DNA of 64,000 nt from JBHIBC01 sp046758905. Its GTDB lineage: Bacteria > Acidobacteriota > Polarisedimenticolia > Gp22-AA2. Positions 1 through 8,550 of this stretch are shown one piece after another. Position 1 is the stretch's first letter. Each line of letters begins with the position of its first letter. Both the position numbers and the translations under genes were made by a program. The notes under the pieces were generated by a model. That model saw nothing but the letters and a program-made list of their open reading frames with translations, had not been told where the DNA came from and did no database searches. The stretch spans positions 14,623 to 78,622 of the forward strand of contig JBHIBC010000004.1 in assembly GCA_046758905.1 (NCBI GenBank). The letters run 5' to 3'.

Positions 1-911
1 CGCCCGACGGCGAGCGCGCCGGCGAAGATCCACCGCCGAACGGCCGGCGAGGAGCGGACCGTGTCGAGCACGCGCGCGCGGAGCTTCTCGAACAGGCGCG
101 GCACGCTGGCCACCACCGTCGGCCGGATCTCGGCGATGTTCTGCGGCACCGTCTCGATCGACTCCGCGAAGGAGATGGTCGCCCCCGCCGCGAGATAGGT
201 GAACTCGACCATCCTCTCGAACACGTGCGTCAGCGGCAGGAAGGACAGGGCCTCGTCACCCGACGAGAACGGGATGGCGCTCAGCGTGGCGTTGACGTTG
301 GAGGCGAAGTTGCCGTGGGTCAGCATCACCCCCTTGGGCTCGCCGGTGGTCCCCGACGTGTACAGGACGCTCGCCAGGTCCCCCGGCGCGACCCTCGAGC
401 GCTCCTCCTCGAAGCGGCCTGGGCTCACCGCCAGGGCCGCCTCCCCATCCCTCAGCAGGTCGGCCCAGGACATCGCGCCGGCAGGCAAGGATTCCGGCGG
501 GTCCATCACCACCAGCCTGTCGAGCCGCGGCAGCGCCCCGAGCACCGGGGCCACCTTCTCGAGCTGTGCTGGGGTCGACAGGATCAGGACGCGTGACTGG
601 CTGTTGTCGAGAATGTAACGCACCTGGCCGGCGTGGAGAGTCGGGTAGATGGGCACGTTGACCGCGCCGATCCCGAGGATCGCGTGGTCGAACGCGGTCC
701 ACTCGGGACGGTTCTCCGAGAGGATCGCGACCCGGTCCCCGCGTCGCACGCCGAGGGAGATCAGGCCCGCCCCGAGCGCGCGGACGGTGGAGACGAACCC
801 CTCGGTCGAGATCTCCTTCCACTCGCCTCCCGACTTGTAGCGGAGGAGCGCCGGCTTGCGGTACCGGCGCTCCAGATTCTCCAGGATGTCGCAGAGGGTA
901 CGGATCGCCAG
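1..911 (-). CDS. AMP-dependent long-chain acyl-CoA ligase, 3' part beyond window
   Basis: Activates a fatty (or other) carboxylic acid to its CoA thioester via an acyl-adenylate. Reading the minus strand gives the family N-terminus (TLCDILENLERRY at residues 6-18), and the P-loop motif YTSGTTGEPKGVMLTHGNF at about positions 303-363. The protein runs off the left edge, so the C-terminal domain is not visible. There is no ATG, GTG or TTG in frame before residue ~57, while a perfect AGGAGG lies 6 nt before a CTG at 911; I take CTG as the start. That ribosome binding site overlaps the TAG stop of the FadL gene upstream, so the two are translationally linked and likely form a fatty-acid or hydrophobic-substrate uptake and activation pair. 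The substrate cannot be told from sequence. Confidence 0.85.
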   Translation of the reverse strand, partial: MAIRTLCDILENLERRYRKPALLRYKSGGEWKEISTEGFVSTVRALGAGLISLGVRRGDRVAILSENRPEWTAFDHAILGIGAVNVPIYPTLHAGQVRYILDNSQSRVLILSTPAQLEKVAPVLGALPRLDRLVVMDPPESLPAGAMSWADLLRDGEAALAVSPGRFEEERSRVAPGDLASVLYTSGTTGEPKGVMLTHGNFASNVNATLSAIPFSSGDEALSFLPLTHVFERMVEFTYLAAGATISFAESIETVPQNIAEIRPTVVASVPRLFEKLRARVLDTVRSSPAVRRWIFAGALAVG

Positions 912-921
912 CTTTCTCCTC

Positions 922-2208
922 CTACGGGCCCTCCAGGACCCAGCTCACGCTGACGCCGACCAGGCTCGTGAAATTCCCGTACCCACCGGGTTGAACGGGA
1001 TCGGGACCGCTTCCGGCCGGCGCCATGCCGATACCCGACCCGGGGTCGCCCGTCGCCGGCCGGTCGTCGAAGAACGGCGCCTGATAGGCGACGTCGAGCC
1101 GGAGCCTCCCGGGGCCCCTGTAGCCGTAGCCGACCTGCAGCGAGGTCCGGTCGGCGTCCGGCAGCCGCGGACGGATGTGATCGTCGGGGACCGGGTTCTG
1201 GTCGAAGTAGGCCCCTGCCCGCCATTCGTGCCGGGGGCGGACGTGATAGGAGAACGCGGCGCGGAACGACAAGGTGTCGTCCCACTCCTCGATCTGATCG
1301 ATATCCGTCACCAGCGCAGATTCGTTCTCGACGTCGATCCGGAGCCGATCGAAGGTCGACCAGTCGGTCCACACCACGTCGAACTCCCCCTCCCACTTCC
1401 CCCCCGAGACATAGGCGAGGCCGGTGCTCATGGTGGCGGGCAGCGGCAGGTCCGCCGAGGCGGGACCATCGGAGAACAGCGAGGCCACGGCCCCGGCGAT
1501 GCCCTCGAACTCCACGTCCCCGCCGACGTCCGGCTCCATCTCGGCGCGGTACGAGAGCCCCCAGCGCCAGCCGTTCTCCGGGGCCCACTGCACCGCGGCG
1601 TTCCAGCCGATGTCGCCCCCGTCACCGTCCAGGCTCGTGAAGCAGTCCGAAGCGGACAGCGAGGAGGAATCGATGTTCCTCGACAGCTCCCGGATTTGTG
1701 CGAGGGCGTAGTCGAGGCCGAACGCGCCGGTCCAGTCGCGGCCCAGGCGAAAGGCCAAATTCGGATTGAAGTTGACCACCGCGATGTTCGACTCCCGAGA
1801 TATGAATCGTCCCTCGAAATCCTCGTCCCACTTGGTCTTCAGCCCGAAGGGCGAGGTGATCGCGAGGCCCCAGGCCAGGCGGTCGCTGATCTTCTGGGTG
1901 TAGTAGGCCGTGGAGGGGTAGACGGCCGTGTCGTTCTGGTCGAAGCCGACGCCCGACGGGGACTCGAACTCCGACCCGGTCAGGAGGATCGTCGTGGTCC
2001 CGACGTCGAGCCAGATGCCCTCGAGCCGAAGGATGCCGGCCGGATTGAAGAACAGGGCGCTGGCGTTGTCGGCCCTGGCCGTGAAGGCCCCGGCGTTGGC
2101 CATCGCCTCCGCCCCCTGCTCGTAGACGGCGTAGCCCGATGCGAACGCGACTCCCGCCGCCCCGGCGCACAGGGCCACGGTCCCCCCGAGGACCCTCGTC
2201 CTGGTCAA
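922..2208 (-). CDS. FadL/OmpP1/TodX-family outer membrane transport protein
   Basis: Outer membrane beta-barrel of the FadL family, which carries long-chain fatty acids or aromatic hydrocarbons across the outer membrane. The mature N-terminus has the family signature: GYAVYEQGAEAMANAGAF then ADNASALFFNPAGI, the plug region. A signal peptide (TRTRVLGGTVALCAGAAGVAFA) precedes it. The frame is open to 2391, but I choose TTG at 2208 because it starts right at the signal peptide and follows AGGAGG; the longer upstream reading crosses a dispersed repeat. That start gives 428 residues, normal for the family. The stop overlaps the ribosome binding site of the acyl-CoA ligase, which suggests joint import and CoA activation of a hydrophobic acid. 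Confidence 0.85.
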   Translation of the reverse strand: MTRTRVLGGTVALCAGAAGVAFASGYAVYEQGAEAMANAGAFTARADNASALFFNPAGILRLEGIWLDVGTTTILLTGSEFESPSGVGFDQNDTAVYPSTAYYTQKISDRLAWGLAITSPFGLKTKWDEDFEGRFISRESNIAVVNFNPNLAFRLGRDWTGAFGLDYALAQIRELSRNIDSSSLSASDCFTSLDGDGGDIGWNAAVQWAPENGWRWGLSYRAEMEPDVGGDVEFEGIAGAVASLFSDGPASADLPLPATMSTGLAYVSGGKWEGEFDVVWTDWSTFDRLRIDVENESALVTDIDQIEEWDDTLSFRAAFSYHVRPRHEWRAGAYFDQNPVPDDHIRPRLPDADRTSLQVGYGYRGPGRLRLDVAYQAPFFDDRPATGDPGSGIGMAPAGSGPDPVQPGGYGNFTSLVGVSVSWVLEGP

Positions 2209-2541
2209 CCTCGGCTCCTCCTGGCTCGATTCGACCGGGGGCCGGACCTCGCGATCTCCGGCCGGAGACCGCGGCCGCGCGAGGTTATCATATGGAAAAT
2301 GCCCTACGACCGTGGTGATAGGACGCCGCCTGCCGCTCCCGACCCCCCGAAATCCCGCGCCTGCGCCTCGAGGCCGGTCGCCCTGGGCCACAGCCGTCGG
2401 ATCTTGAAAGAACTCACTGAATCCAAAGAACTTGACATGTCGGCGTCCGCACTAAAGTAGGGCATTTTCCCACGCAAGAAGGCTGGGGGCGGGGCCGGAA
2501 GGACCGCGCGCCCGGCACCACCTCGCCCTGAGCGGGGGCGC
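2209..2541. other. Intergenic region holding MITE copy A
   Basis: The 333-bp gap between the start of the FadL gene and the end of the FG-GAP lipoprotein gene consists mostly of the MITE-like repeat at 2294-2470. The remaining flanks (2209-2293 and 2471-2541) hold the FadL ribosome binding site and no recognisable gene. Confidence 0.7.
2294..2470 (+). repeat. MITE-like element, copy A (177 bp)
   Basis: Bounded by a perfect 14-bp terminal inverted repeat (GGAAAATGCCCTAC at 2294-2307, its complement at 2457-2470). A second copy in the same orientation lies at 26619-26796, about four-fifths identical by eye; the last 28 bp are identical. No coding capacity is evident. It sits just upstream of the FadL gene start, and a TATGAT at 2287-2292 (minus strand) abuts its left end. 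No convincing target-site duplication is seen at this copy. Confidence 0.75.
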
Positions 2542-4923
2542 CTATCGCCCCGCCGGGAACCGGAAGCGGGTCACCTCCAAGGGCTCCAGCTCCGTAGCGG
2601 TCTCCACCACCCGGTAGGCCCGATCCATCGCCACGTCACGGAAGACCTGTCGCACGCCGCTCGCCGGCCAGGTCACTTCGATGTGCGCGATGGCGGCGGC
2701 CGCCCCCAGCCCGATCTCCTGCTGCAGGCTGTTCCCGCCGAAGCTGCCGCCGGTCCCAACGGTGGCGTAGATGTCGCGGCTTCCACCCGGCTCACGTACC
2801 CGAACCCGGATCCGGGCGCCGATCGCCGAGCGGTTGGAGCGCCGCCCCACCAGCCTGAGGGTGACCCAATGGTTGCCGTGGCCCGGGTTTTCGAACAGGA
2901 CGCTGTAGGCGGCGTCGCTCCCGAAGAAGCCGCCCATCTCCGCGAACAGGTCCTGGTCCCCGTCGTTGTCGATGTCTCCGAACGCCACCCCATGGCCCTT
3001 CTGGAGGTGGCCGACGTCGGCGGAGACGGTCACGTCCTGAAACGTCCTGCCTCGGTCGTTGCGGAACAGCTGGTTCGGGATCAGGGTCGCGAGGTTCGGC
3101 TCGCCGGTGCCGAAGTAGGCGTCGGGCCAGCCGTCGTTATCGAGGTCGCCGAGATTGCTGCCCATCGGCAGCACGACCCGATCCAGCCGCGTCCGTCGCG
3201 TGACGTCGGAGAACGTCCCGTCGCCGTCGTTGTGGTACAGCCTCGGGACCTCCATCCGTTGCGGCCGCCCCATGTACATCGCCGCCGCGCGGCCGACGCA
3301 GTCGGTCAGGCGGCAGGGCTTCTCCCACTGGAGGGTCTTGTAGCCGGCCACGAAGAGATCGAGCCACCCGTCGTTGTCGTAGTCCCAGAACCATGAGGGG
3401 AAGCTGTTGCGCGGCCCCACCACGCCCGCCTCGCGCGCCACCTCGGTGAACCGCCAGTCCTCACCGCCCGGACCCCGCTCGTTCCTCGGACCGTCGTTGC
3501 GGAACAGGAGGTTGTCGCCGTCGAGGACCGAGACGAACAGGTCCTGCCGCCCGTCGTTGTTGAAATCGCCCCAGACGACCGCCTTGACGTAGCCGAGCGC
3601 GGTGTCGCCGAGGTTGATCGACCTGTCGGTGAAGGTGCCGTCACCGTTGTTGTGGTAGAGGGCGGACGGATGCGGGTCGCCCTCCATCGTCTCGTTGCCG
3701 ATGAACAGGTCCAGCCAGCCGTCGTTGTCATAGTCCGCCCAGGCGGCGGTCTGGGTCGGGCGGAAGTTGAGCAGGCCGGCCTCCTCGGTGACGTCCTCGA
3801 AGGTGCCGTCGCCGTTGTTCCGCAGAAGCGAGTTGGGGAAGCGCCCTCCGGACCGCATCCAGCCGCCGCGCAGCACCAGAACGTCCGGGTAGCCGTTGTT
3901 GTCGTAGTCGGCGTGGACCATGTTGAGGCCGCCGAGCTCCCCCTCGAGCCCCGCGGCCTCCGTCCGCTCCTCGAACGTCCCGTCCCCGTTGTTGTGGAAG
4001 AGACGCATCTGGTCGCGCACCCCCATCGACGAGACCATGAGGTCGAGGAGACCGTCGCCGTCGAAATCCTCCATGATCCCTCCCCCGGCCTCACCGCGGA
4101 TGGTGAGGCCGATGGCCGGCGCCACGTTGCGGAAGCGCTTGACCTCGTACTCAGCCGCGAACCTCTCGGGAGGGATCCGCCAGCGCTCGGGGACCCCGTC
4201 GGGATACTCCCCCAGGGTCATGTGGGCGATGTTGAGCAGCCACATCGCGCCCGGGTCGTCCGGGCGGTCCTCGAGGATCGCCGTCAGATGCTCGATCGCC
4301 GCTCGCGAGCCGCGCTGTCTCGTGTGCACCCCGTCCCCCCGGATCGGCAGGAGGCAGGCGTGCTCCCGGTGCCGAACGAGGCAGTTCTCGGTCTCACCGA
4401 GCCGCAGGTAGGCCATGGCCAGGAACTCGCGGACCACTTCGGCCGGCGGGCCCGGGACGCCGCCCGTGCCGCCGGGCCCGAGGAACGGCTCGGTGAGGGC
4501 AATCGCCTCCTCCACCTCCCCCTGCTTGAGGAGCTCGTCGGCGAGATTGGTGGTCAGCATGATCCGCTGTGCCGGGATGCGGGACCGCTCGATCGCCTTC
4601 CGCAGGAAGGCCGCCCGCTCGGCGTTGAGGAACTGGTTCTGGACCGGGTCGAGCCCGCCGATGATGTCGCGCAGGCGAGCCGCCATCCGGCGCGCCCCCG
4701 CACCCCTCTCAACGGTGAGGAACGCCGCCCGCTCCTCGGCCGCGCTGCGCTCATGGGTCGCGCGGGCGACCGTCGCGTCCTCGCCGGCCGGCCGTTCGGG
4801 CTCACTCGCGCACGAGGTCAGGACGGCGACGGCCCCGGCGCCGAGCGCGGCAACGAGACACAGGAGGGCTCCGCGCGGTCCGCGCGCCACGGTGAGGCTC
4901 CTCGCGTCGCTGACGGGGTCCAT
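2542..4923 (-). CDS. FG-GAP/VCBS-repeat lipoprotein with ASPIC_UnbV C-terminus
   Basis: A 793-residue predicted lipoprotein: the lipobox LTSC ends at Cys38 after a hydrophobic stretch. Residues about 60-240 look helical with TPR-like spacing. They are followed by at least seven FG-GAP-type repeats with the calcium-loop pattern DYDNDGWLDLF and the linking phrase HNNGDGTF, which fold as a beta-propeller. The C-terminus is an ASPIC/UnbV domain (motif SNRSAIGARIRVRV). Such proteins are common in Acidobacteriota, Planctomycetota and Bacteroidota; no biochemical role is firmly known for this arrangement. The frame is open upstream to 5439, but ATG at 4923 (GGGAG 4 nt upstream) directly precedes the signal; ATG at 4965 is an alternative. 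Divergent from the ECF sigma operon, so it may be one of its targets (inference). Confidence 0.85.
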   Translation of the reverse strand: MDPVSDARSLTVARGPRGALLCLVAALGAGAVAVLTSCASEPERPAGEDATVARATHERSAAEERAAFLTVERGAGARRMAARLRDIIGGLDPVQNQFLNAERAAFLRKAIERSRIPAQRIMLTTNLADELLKQGEVEEAIALTEPFLGPGGTGGVPGPPAEVVREFLAMAYLRLGETENCLVRHREHACLLPIRGDGVHTRQRGSRAAIEHLTAILEDRPDDPGAMWLLNIAHMTLGEYPDGVPERWRIPPERFAAEYEVKRFRNVAPAIGLTIRGEAGGGIMEDFDGDGLLDLMVSSMGVRDQMRLFHNNGDGTFEERTEAAGLEGELGGLNMVHADYDNNGYPDVLVLRGGWMRSGGRFPNSLLRNNGDGTFEDVTEEAGLLNFRPTQTAAWADYDNDGWLDLFIGNETMEGDPHPSALYHNNGDGTFTDRSINLGDTALGYVKAVVWGDFNNDGRQDLFVSVLDGDNLLFRNDGPRNERGPGGEDWRFTEVAREAGVVGPRNSFPSWFWDYDNDGWLDLFVAGYKTLQWEKPCRLTDCVGRAAAMYMGRPQRMEVPRLYHNDGDGTFSDVTRRTRLDRVVLPMGSNLGDLDNDGWPDAYFGTGEPNLATLIPNQLFRNDRGRTFQDVTVSADVGHLQKGHGVAFGDIDNDGDQDLFAEMGGFFGSDAAYSVLFENPGHGNHWVTLRLVGRRSNRSAIGARIRVRVREPGGSRDIYATVGTGGSFGGNSLQQEIGLGAAAAIAHIEVTWPASGVRQVFRDVAMDRAYRVVETATELEPLEVTRFRFPAGR

Positions 4924-5019
4924 CGGCTCCCGGGGGTCTCGTGGCGGATCCGGGCGATTGTACATCGCCGTCGGGCCCGGCGGGCCGGGGAGATCACATC
5001 CGGCCGCCCGTCGGGCCGC

Positions 5020-5047
5020 GGAACGGAATCGGGGCCTCGCGCGTACG
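5020..5047 (+). promoter_or_regulatory. Putative ECF-sigma promoter (GGAAC-N17-CGTA)
   Basis: GGAAC at 5020-5024, a 17-nt spacer, and CGTACG at 5042-5047 match the usual ECF promoter pattern (GGAAC around -35, CGT around -10). It lies 25 bp before the sigma factor start codon, as expected for autoregulation. Confidence 0.5.
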
Positions 5048-5072
5048 ATGGATCCGGGAGGCGCCGGGAGAG

Positions 5073-5651
5073 ATGACCGACCCTGACCTGCGCCTGGCCA
5101 GGAACGCCCGGCGCGGCGACCGCCAGGCACTGGAGGCACTCTATGACCGCCATAGGAGCCCGCTGTATGGGTTTCTGCTACGGCTGTCGGATGATGCGGT
5201 GGCCGCCGAGGATCTCTTCCAGGACGTATGGGTGAAGGTGATGCGAGGCATCGAGCGATTCGATCCGGAGCGGGGCTCATTCCGCTCCTGGCTGTTCCGC
5301 GTCGCCGCCAACGCCAGCGCCGACCGGTGGCGGCGCGCGGCCGTGCGCTGGGGGCCGGAGCTGGACGCGCCCTCCGCCGACCCCCCGGAACGCGTGGTCG
5401 ACAGGATCCCCGCCGTGGGTCCCGATCCCGAGCGGGCAAGCGCGGCGCGCGAGGCAGCCCGCGCGCTCAGCGCGTCGCTGGCCCGCCTGCCCGCGAAGCG
5501 GCGTGCCGCCGTCCTGCTCCGCCATCAGCAGGGACTCAGCTACGCCGAGATCGCGACCGCGCTGAAGGTGCCCGAGGGCACCGCGAAGACGATGGTGCAT
5601 CGTGCCGTGACCTCGCTGAGACGAAGGCTCGCGGAGTGGTCCGATGAGTGA
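5073..5651 (+). CDS. ECF-subfamily RNA polymerase sigma factor
   Basis: A 192-residue ECF sigma factor. Region 2 is visible at about residues 20-85 (AEDLFQDVWVKVMRGIERFD and FRSWLFRVAANASADRWRR); region 4 at about 130-185 (LPAKRRAAVLLRHQQGLSYAEIATAL, then VPEGTAKTMVHRAV, the recognition helix). The frame is open upstream to 4941, but ATG 5073 follows GGGAGAG and starts at the conserved length. It overlaps the next gene (anti-sigma) by 8 bp, the usual sigma/anti-sigma coupling, and has an ECF-type promoter just upstream. The stimulus is unknown. Confidence 0.93.
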   Translation: MTDPDLRLARNARRGDRQALEALYDRHRSPLYGFLLRLSDDAVAAEDLFQDVWVKVMRGIERFDPERGSFRSWLFRVAANASADRWRRAAVRWGPELDAPSADPPERVVDRIPAVGPDPERASAAREAARALSASLARLPAKRRAAVLLRHQQGLSYAEIATALKVPEGTAKTMVHRAVTSLRRRLAEWSDE

Positions 5652-6090
5652 AGCGGCTTGCGCCGACCTGCGTCGGAGGGCGGCGCTGGGCGAGGAGCAG
5701 CTCGACCGGGGGCACCTGGCGGCGTGTCCGGGGTGTCGCGTGGAGATCGCGGCGATCCGATCCCTTTTCGAGAGGCTCGCCGAACGGGCCGCGGTCCGGC
5801 CGCCGGACAGCCTCGACGCCCGGGCCCGGGCCCTCATCCGGCGGTGGCGGGGCGTCCCGCACCCGGGCCCTCCTCCGCTGCCGCTGGTCGTCCTCGGGGC
5901 GCTGTGGTTCGTCGGTCTGGTGACGGCGCTGTCTTTGGTGATGGCCGGAACCCGGGTCGGTCCGGGAGCGCCCGCTCTCGCGCTGATCCTCGTGCTCGCT
6001 TACACGGTGTTGAGCTCGGTCGCGACGCTGCCGGTGATGTTCCTGCGGCCTTCCGGGCGGCGTTCTCGACCGGTGGAGGTCCCACGATGA
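5644..6090 (+). CDS. Membrane anti-sigma factor with short zinc-finger-like motif
   Basis: A 148-residue protein overlapping the sigma gene by 8 bp. The N-terminus has HLAACPGC (residues 24-31), resembling the His-x3-Cys-x2-Cys motif of ZAS-type anti-sigma factors. Two hydrophobic helices follow (about residues 80-102 and 110-133), so the sigma-binding part is cytoplasmic and the protein is anchored in the inner membrane. The position and layout make it the likely cognate anti-sigma factor. It overlaps the zinc-ribbon gene by 4 bp (ATGA). Confidence 0.8.
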   Translation: MSEAACADLRRRAALGEEQLDRGHLAACPGCRVEIAAIRSLFERLAERAAVRPPDSLDARARALIRRWRGVPHPGPPPLPLVVLGALWFVGLVTALSLVMAGTRVGPGAPALALILVLAYTVLSSVATLPVMFLRPSGRRSRPVEVPR

Positions 6091-6650
6091 ACGATCTGTC
6101 GCGCTGGACTCTGTGCGGCGCTCTTCCCTGCCTGGTGATCGGGTTGCTGTTCATCGGCCTGCTCGGGGCCGCCGCCTTCGGATGGGTCGGCGCCGAAGGC
6201 CACGGCCTCTACTCCTGGGGCTTGCTCGGCCCCATCCGGGCCCCATGGGTCCTGCCGGGCCTGTGGCTCCTCGGGCTGTGCGCGCTGATCCAGGTCTCGC
6301 TGGCGGTCTGGGTGGGCCTGGACGCGAACCGACGTGGCATGAACGGTCTTCTGTGGGGCGCGCTCGTTCTGTTCACCTGCGTAGTCGGTCTGGTCGTCTA
6401 TCTCATTGTCACCCGGGGAGCACCATCGCCGGCGGCGACCGCCGCGACGGCGCCGGGCTTCGGCGGCGAGCTGCAGCCCGCGACCTGTCGGCGCTGTGGC
6501 GCCGCCGTCCAGCCCCAGTTCCGCGTCTGCCCCTTCTGCAGCGCCCCGCTCGGCGCCCGCTGCCCGAAATGCTCGCAGTCGATCGCGAGCGGCTGGAAGG
6601 TCTGTCCCAACTGCGCCCAGCCGCTCGGAGCGAGCGAGACGCCCGCCTGA
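6087..6650 (+). CDS. Membrane protein with double zinc ribbon
   Basis: A 187-residue protein: three hydrophobic helices (about residues 12-35, 55-78, 90-112), then a cytoplasmic tail with two zinc ribbons built from CRRCGAAV/CPFC and CPKCSQSI/CPNC pairs (four CxxC motifs). Start ATG 6087 overlaps the anti-sigma stop (ATGA); the open frame further upstream is a shadow of the anti-sigma gene. It is the third gene of the sigma operon. No specific function is known; proteins of this type often have cardiolipinase-like or PLDc_N-like membrane regions, but I cannot assign one. Confidence 0.75.
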   Translation: MNDLSRWTLCGALPCLVIGLLFIGLLGAAAFGWVGAEGHGLYSWGLLGPIRAPWVLPGLWLLGLCALIQVSLAVWVGLDANRRGMNGLLWGALVLFTCVVGLVVYLIVTRGAPSPAATAATAPGFGGELQPATCRRCGAAVQPQFRVCPFCSAPLGARCPKCSQSIASGWKVCPNCAQPLGASETPA

Positions 6651-6942
6651 TCCGAGGCCTCCGGCCGGATCGCCCGCGGCGGGAGGATCGGCGGCACGCG
6701 CGTCTCCCATCCGCGCCCCGAATGTCGTAGTCTTTCCGGGCCGCGCCGCCCCTGTCCGGGACGTGGCCCGGAATGCTCCCCAAGGACGAAGGAGGCAATG
6801 ACATGGCCAGGCCCCCGATGCGCGACGCGCGACGCGCCGTCCCCGGCGGGGTGGCGCCCGGGACCGATGCCGGCGCGGCTCGGCGCCGGGGCCCCGGTGC
6901 CGTCCCCGGAGCGCTCGGCGAGCCGCACTGAGGCCGCGCCGG
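6651..6942. other. Intergenic stretch with one weak small ORF
   Basis: Lies between the zinc-ribbon gene and the small symporter partner. An AGGAGG at about 6790-6795 precedes ATGs at 6798 and 6803; the latter opens a 42-residue Arg/Pro/Gly-rich frame ending near 6931. The composition looks like random GC-rich translation, so I do not call it a gene. The ribosome binding site could belong to an upstream coupling peptide for the symporter operon. Confidence 0.3.
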
Positions 6943-7044
6943 ATGCCCGTCTTCACTTCGGCCGTCATCATCGGATCCTGGCTGCTCCTCGTCGGCCTGA
7001 CCGCTCTCGCCTACCGGTTCAACCGCGACAGGGGTAAGGATTGA
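6943..7044 (+). CDS. Single-helix small subunit of a sodium:solute symporter
   Basis: A 33-residue protein (MPVFTSAVIIGSWLLLVGL at its start, RFNRDRGKD at the end) with one transmembrane helix and a basic cytoplasmic tail. Its TGA stop overlaps the TTG start of the symporter gene (TTGA), so translation is coupled. Tiny one-helix partners directly upstream of SSS or NSS transporters are known (MetS of MetPS, symporter small accessory proteins), and this one fits by size, topology and position. The ribosome binding site before 6943 is weak. Assignment is by context; no catalytic motif is expected. Confidence 0.6.
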   Translation: MPVFTSAVIIGSWLLLVGLTALAYRFNRDRGKD

Positions 7045-8504
7045 GCGGCGACCCCTGGATCCTTGCCGGCCTCCTGCTCTACTTGCTTGTCGTGCTGGGC
7101 GTCGGCCTCGCCGCCTGCCGCTACATGAAGACCCTGGACGATTTCGTCCTGGGCGGCCGCCGGCTCGGCCCCTTGGTGTCGGCGATCTCGGAGCGCGCCT
7201 CGGGCGAGTCGGCCTGGTTCCTGCTGGGGCTGCCCGGGGCCGCCTACGGGCTGGGCTTTACCGAGTACTGGTCGGTGATCGGGATCGCTTCGGGCATCCT
7301 GTTCTCCTGGACTTTCATCGCCATTCCGCTGCGGCGCGAGACGGCTCGCATGGGCGCCCTCACGCTGCCCGACTACTTCGAGCTGCGGTTCGACGACCGG
7401 ACGCGCCTGTTGCGGATCGTATCGATGGTGGCGATCCTGCTCTTCTATACCGCCTATGTGGCGGCGCAGCTCCACGGCGCAGGCAAGATCCTGAACGCCA
7501 CGTTCGGGATCGCGCCGCACTGGGGGATCGTCATCGGCGCGGCCGTCGTCGTCTTCTACACCCTCATGGGAGGGTTCCTGGCGGTCGCCTGGACCGACCT
7601 GGTGCAAGGTCTGCTGATGAGCGCCGTGGCGGTCATTCTCCCGGTGGTGGGCCTGATCCGGCTGGGCGGGCCTCGGGCCCTGGTCGAGGCGGTCTCGACG
7701 CGCGGGCCGGATTACCTCAGCATGAGCGGTGGCGAGGTCGGGCGTGCCTTCCTGTTCGGAGTCGTGGTCGGCGGCCTCTCCTGGGGATTCGGCTACCTCG
7801 GCCAGCCGCACCTCCTGACCCGCTACATGGCGATCCAGCGCACGTCGGAGCTGCGCCGGGGCGGGCTGATCGCCATGGCGTGGGTGCTGATCTCTTACTG
7901 GGGCGCACCGCTCATCGGAGTGGTCGGCTTGGCGATCCTCGGACCGGGTCTCGCCGACCCCGAGCAGGTGATGCCGCTGCTCGCCAAGGAGCTGATGCCG
8001 GGGGCTCTGGCGGGGCTGATGATCGCCGGTGCGACGGCCGCGATGATGTCGACCGCCGACAGCCAGCTCCTGGTCGCGACATCGACGCTGATCGAGGACA
8101 CCTACGTGCGGCTGTTCCGGCCCCGGGCGTCGCCGGGCCGGCTGGTGCTACTGTCCCGGCTCGCCACCATCCTGCTGGCGTCGGTGGCCTTCGCCCTGGC
8201 GATGGCTGCGCTCCACGGCTCCGAGCTCATCGACGGCATGGTGGCGTACGCCTGGACCGGCCTGGGAGCGTCGTTCGGACCCCCGCTCGTGCTTGCGCTC
8301 TGGTGGCGCCGCACCACCCGCGGCGGTGCGCTGGCGGGGATGCTGGGCGGGATGACGGCGACGGTGCTCTGGAGGAACGTGGCGGCGCTGAACGTTCTGC
8401 TGGACATCAAGGCGGCCGCCGTGCTGATCAGCGCCGCGCTGGTCGTCGCGGTGAGCCTCGCGGGTCCGCTCCCCGACTCCCTCCGCCGCTGCCCTCCGCG
8501 TTGA
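7041..8504 (+). CDS. Sodium:solute symporter (SSS family, PutP-like)
   Basis: A 487-residue inner membrane protein with about 13 hydrophobic helices. The N-terminal block LDDFVLGGRRLGPLVSAISE and the ASGESAWFLLGLPGAAY segment are typical of the PutP/proline branch of the SSS family, including the sodium-site region; TAAMMSTADSQLLVATSTL (about residues 331-349) is the conserved helix with the second set of sodium ligands. It uses TTG 7041, overlapping the one-helix small protein. The substrate is probably an amino acid or small organic acid, but sequence alone does not decide. An Rrf2 regulator gene converges from the right. Confidence 0.9.
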   Translation: MSGDPWILAGLLLYLLVVLGVGLAACRYMKTLDDFVLGGRRLGPLVSAISERASGESAWFLLGLPGAAYGLGFTEYWSVIGIASGILFSWTFIAIPLRRETARMGALTLPDYFELRFDDRTRLLRIVSMVAILLFYTAYVAAQLHGAGKILNATFGIAPHWGIVIGAAVVVFYTLMGGFLAVAWTDLVQGLLMSAVAVILPVVGLIRLGGPRALVEAVSTRGPDYLSMSGGEVGRAFLFGVVVGGLSWGFGYLGQPHLLTRYMAIQRTSELRRGGLIAMAWVLISYWGAPLIGVVGLAILGPGLADPEQVMPLLAKELMPGALAGLMIAGATAAMMSTADSQLLVATSTLIEDTYVRLFRPRASPGRLVLLSRLATILLASVAFALAMAALHGSELIDGMVAYAWTGLGASFGPPLVLALWWRRTTRGGALAGMLGGMTATVLWRNVAALNVLLDIKAAAVLISAALVVAVSLAGPLPDSLRRCPPR

Positions 8505-8550
8505 CCGGGAGCCGGCGCGCGGCCGGCCGCCCCCGGGGCCGGGCACCGCG

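Noticed and set aside
2295..2391. Upstream extension of the FadL reading frame through MITE copy A
   Set aside because: The translated part is a property of the repeat (copy B gives a similar peptide) and the signal peptide begins at 2208 after a good ribosome binding site.
6798..6931. Small ORF after AGGAGG upstream of the symporter's small subunit
   Set aside because: Composition is typical of random translation of GC-rich DNA, and no family is seen; described only as intergenic content.
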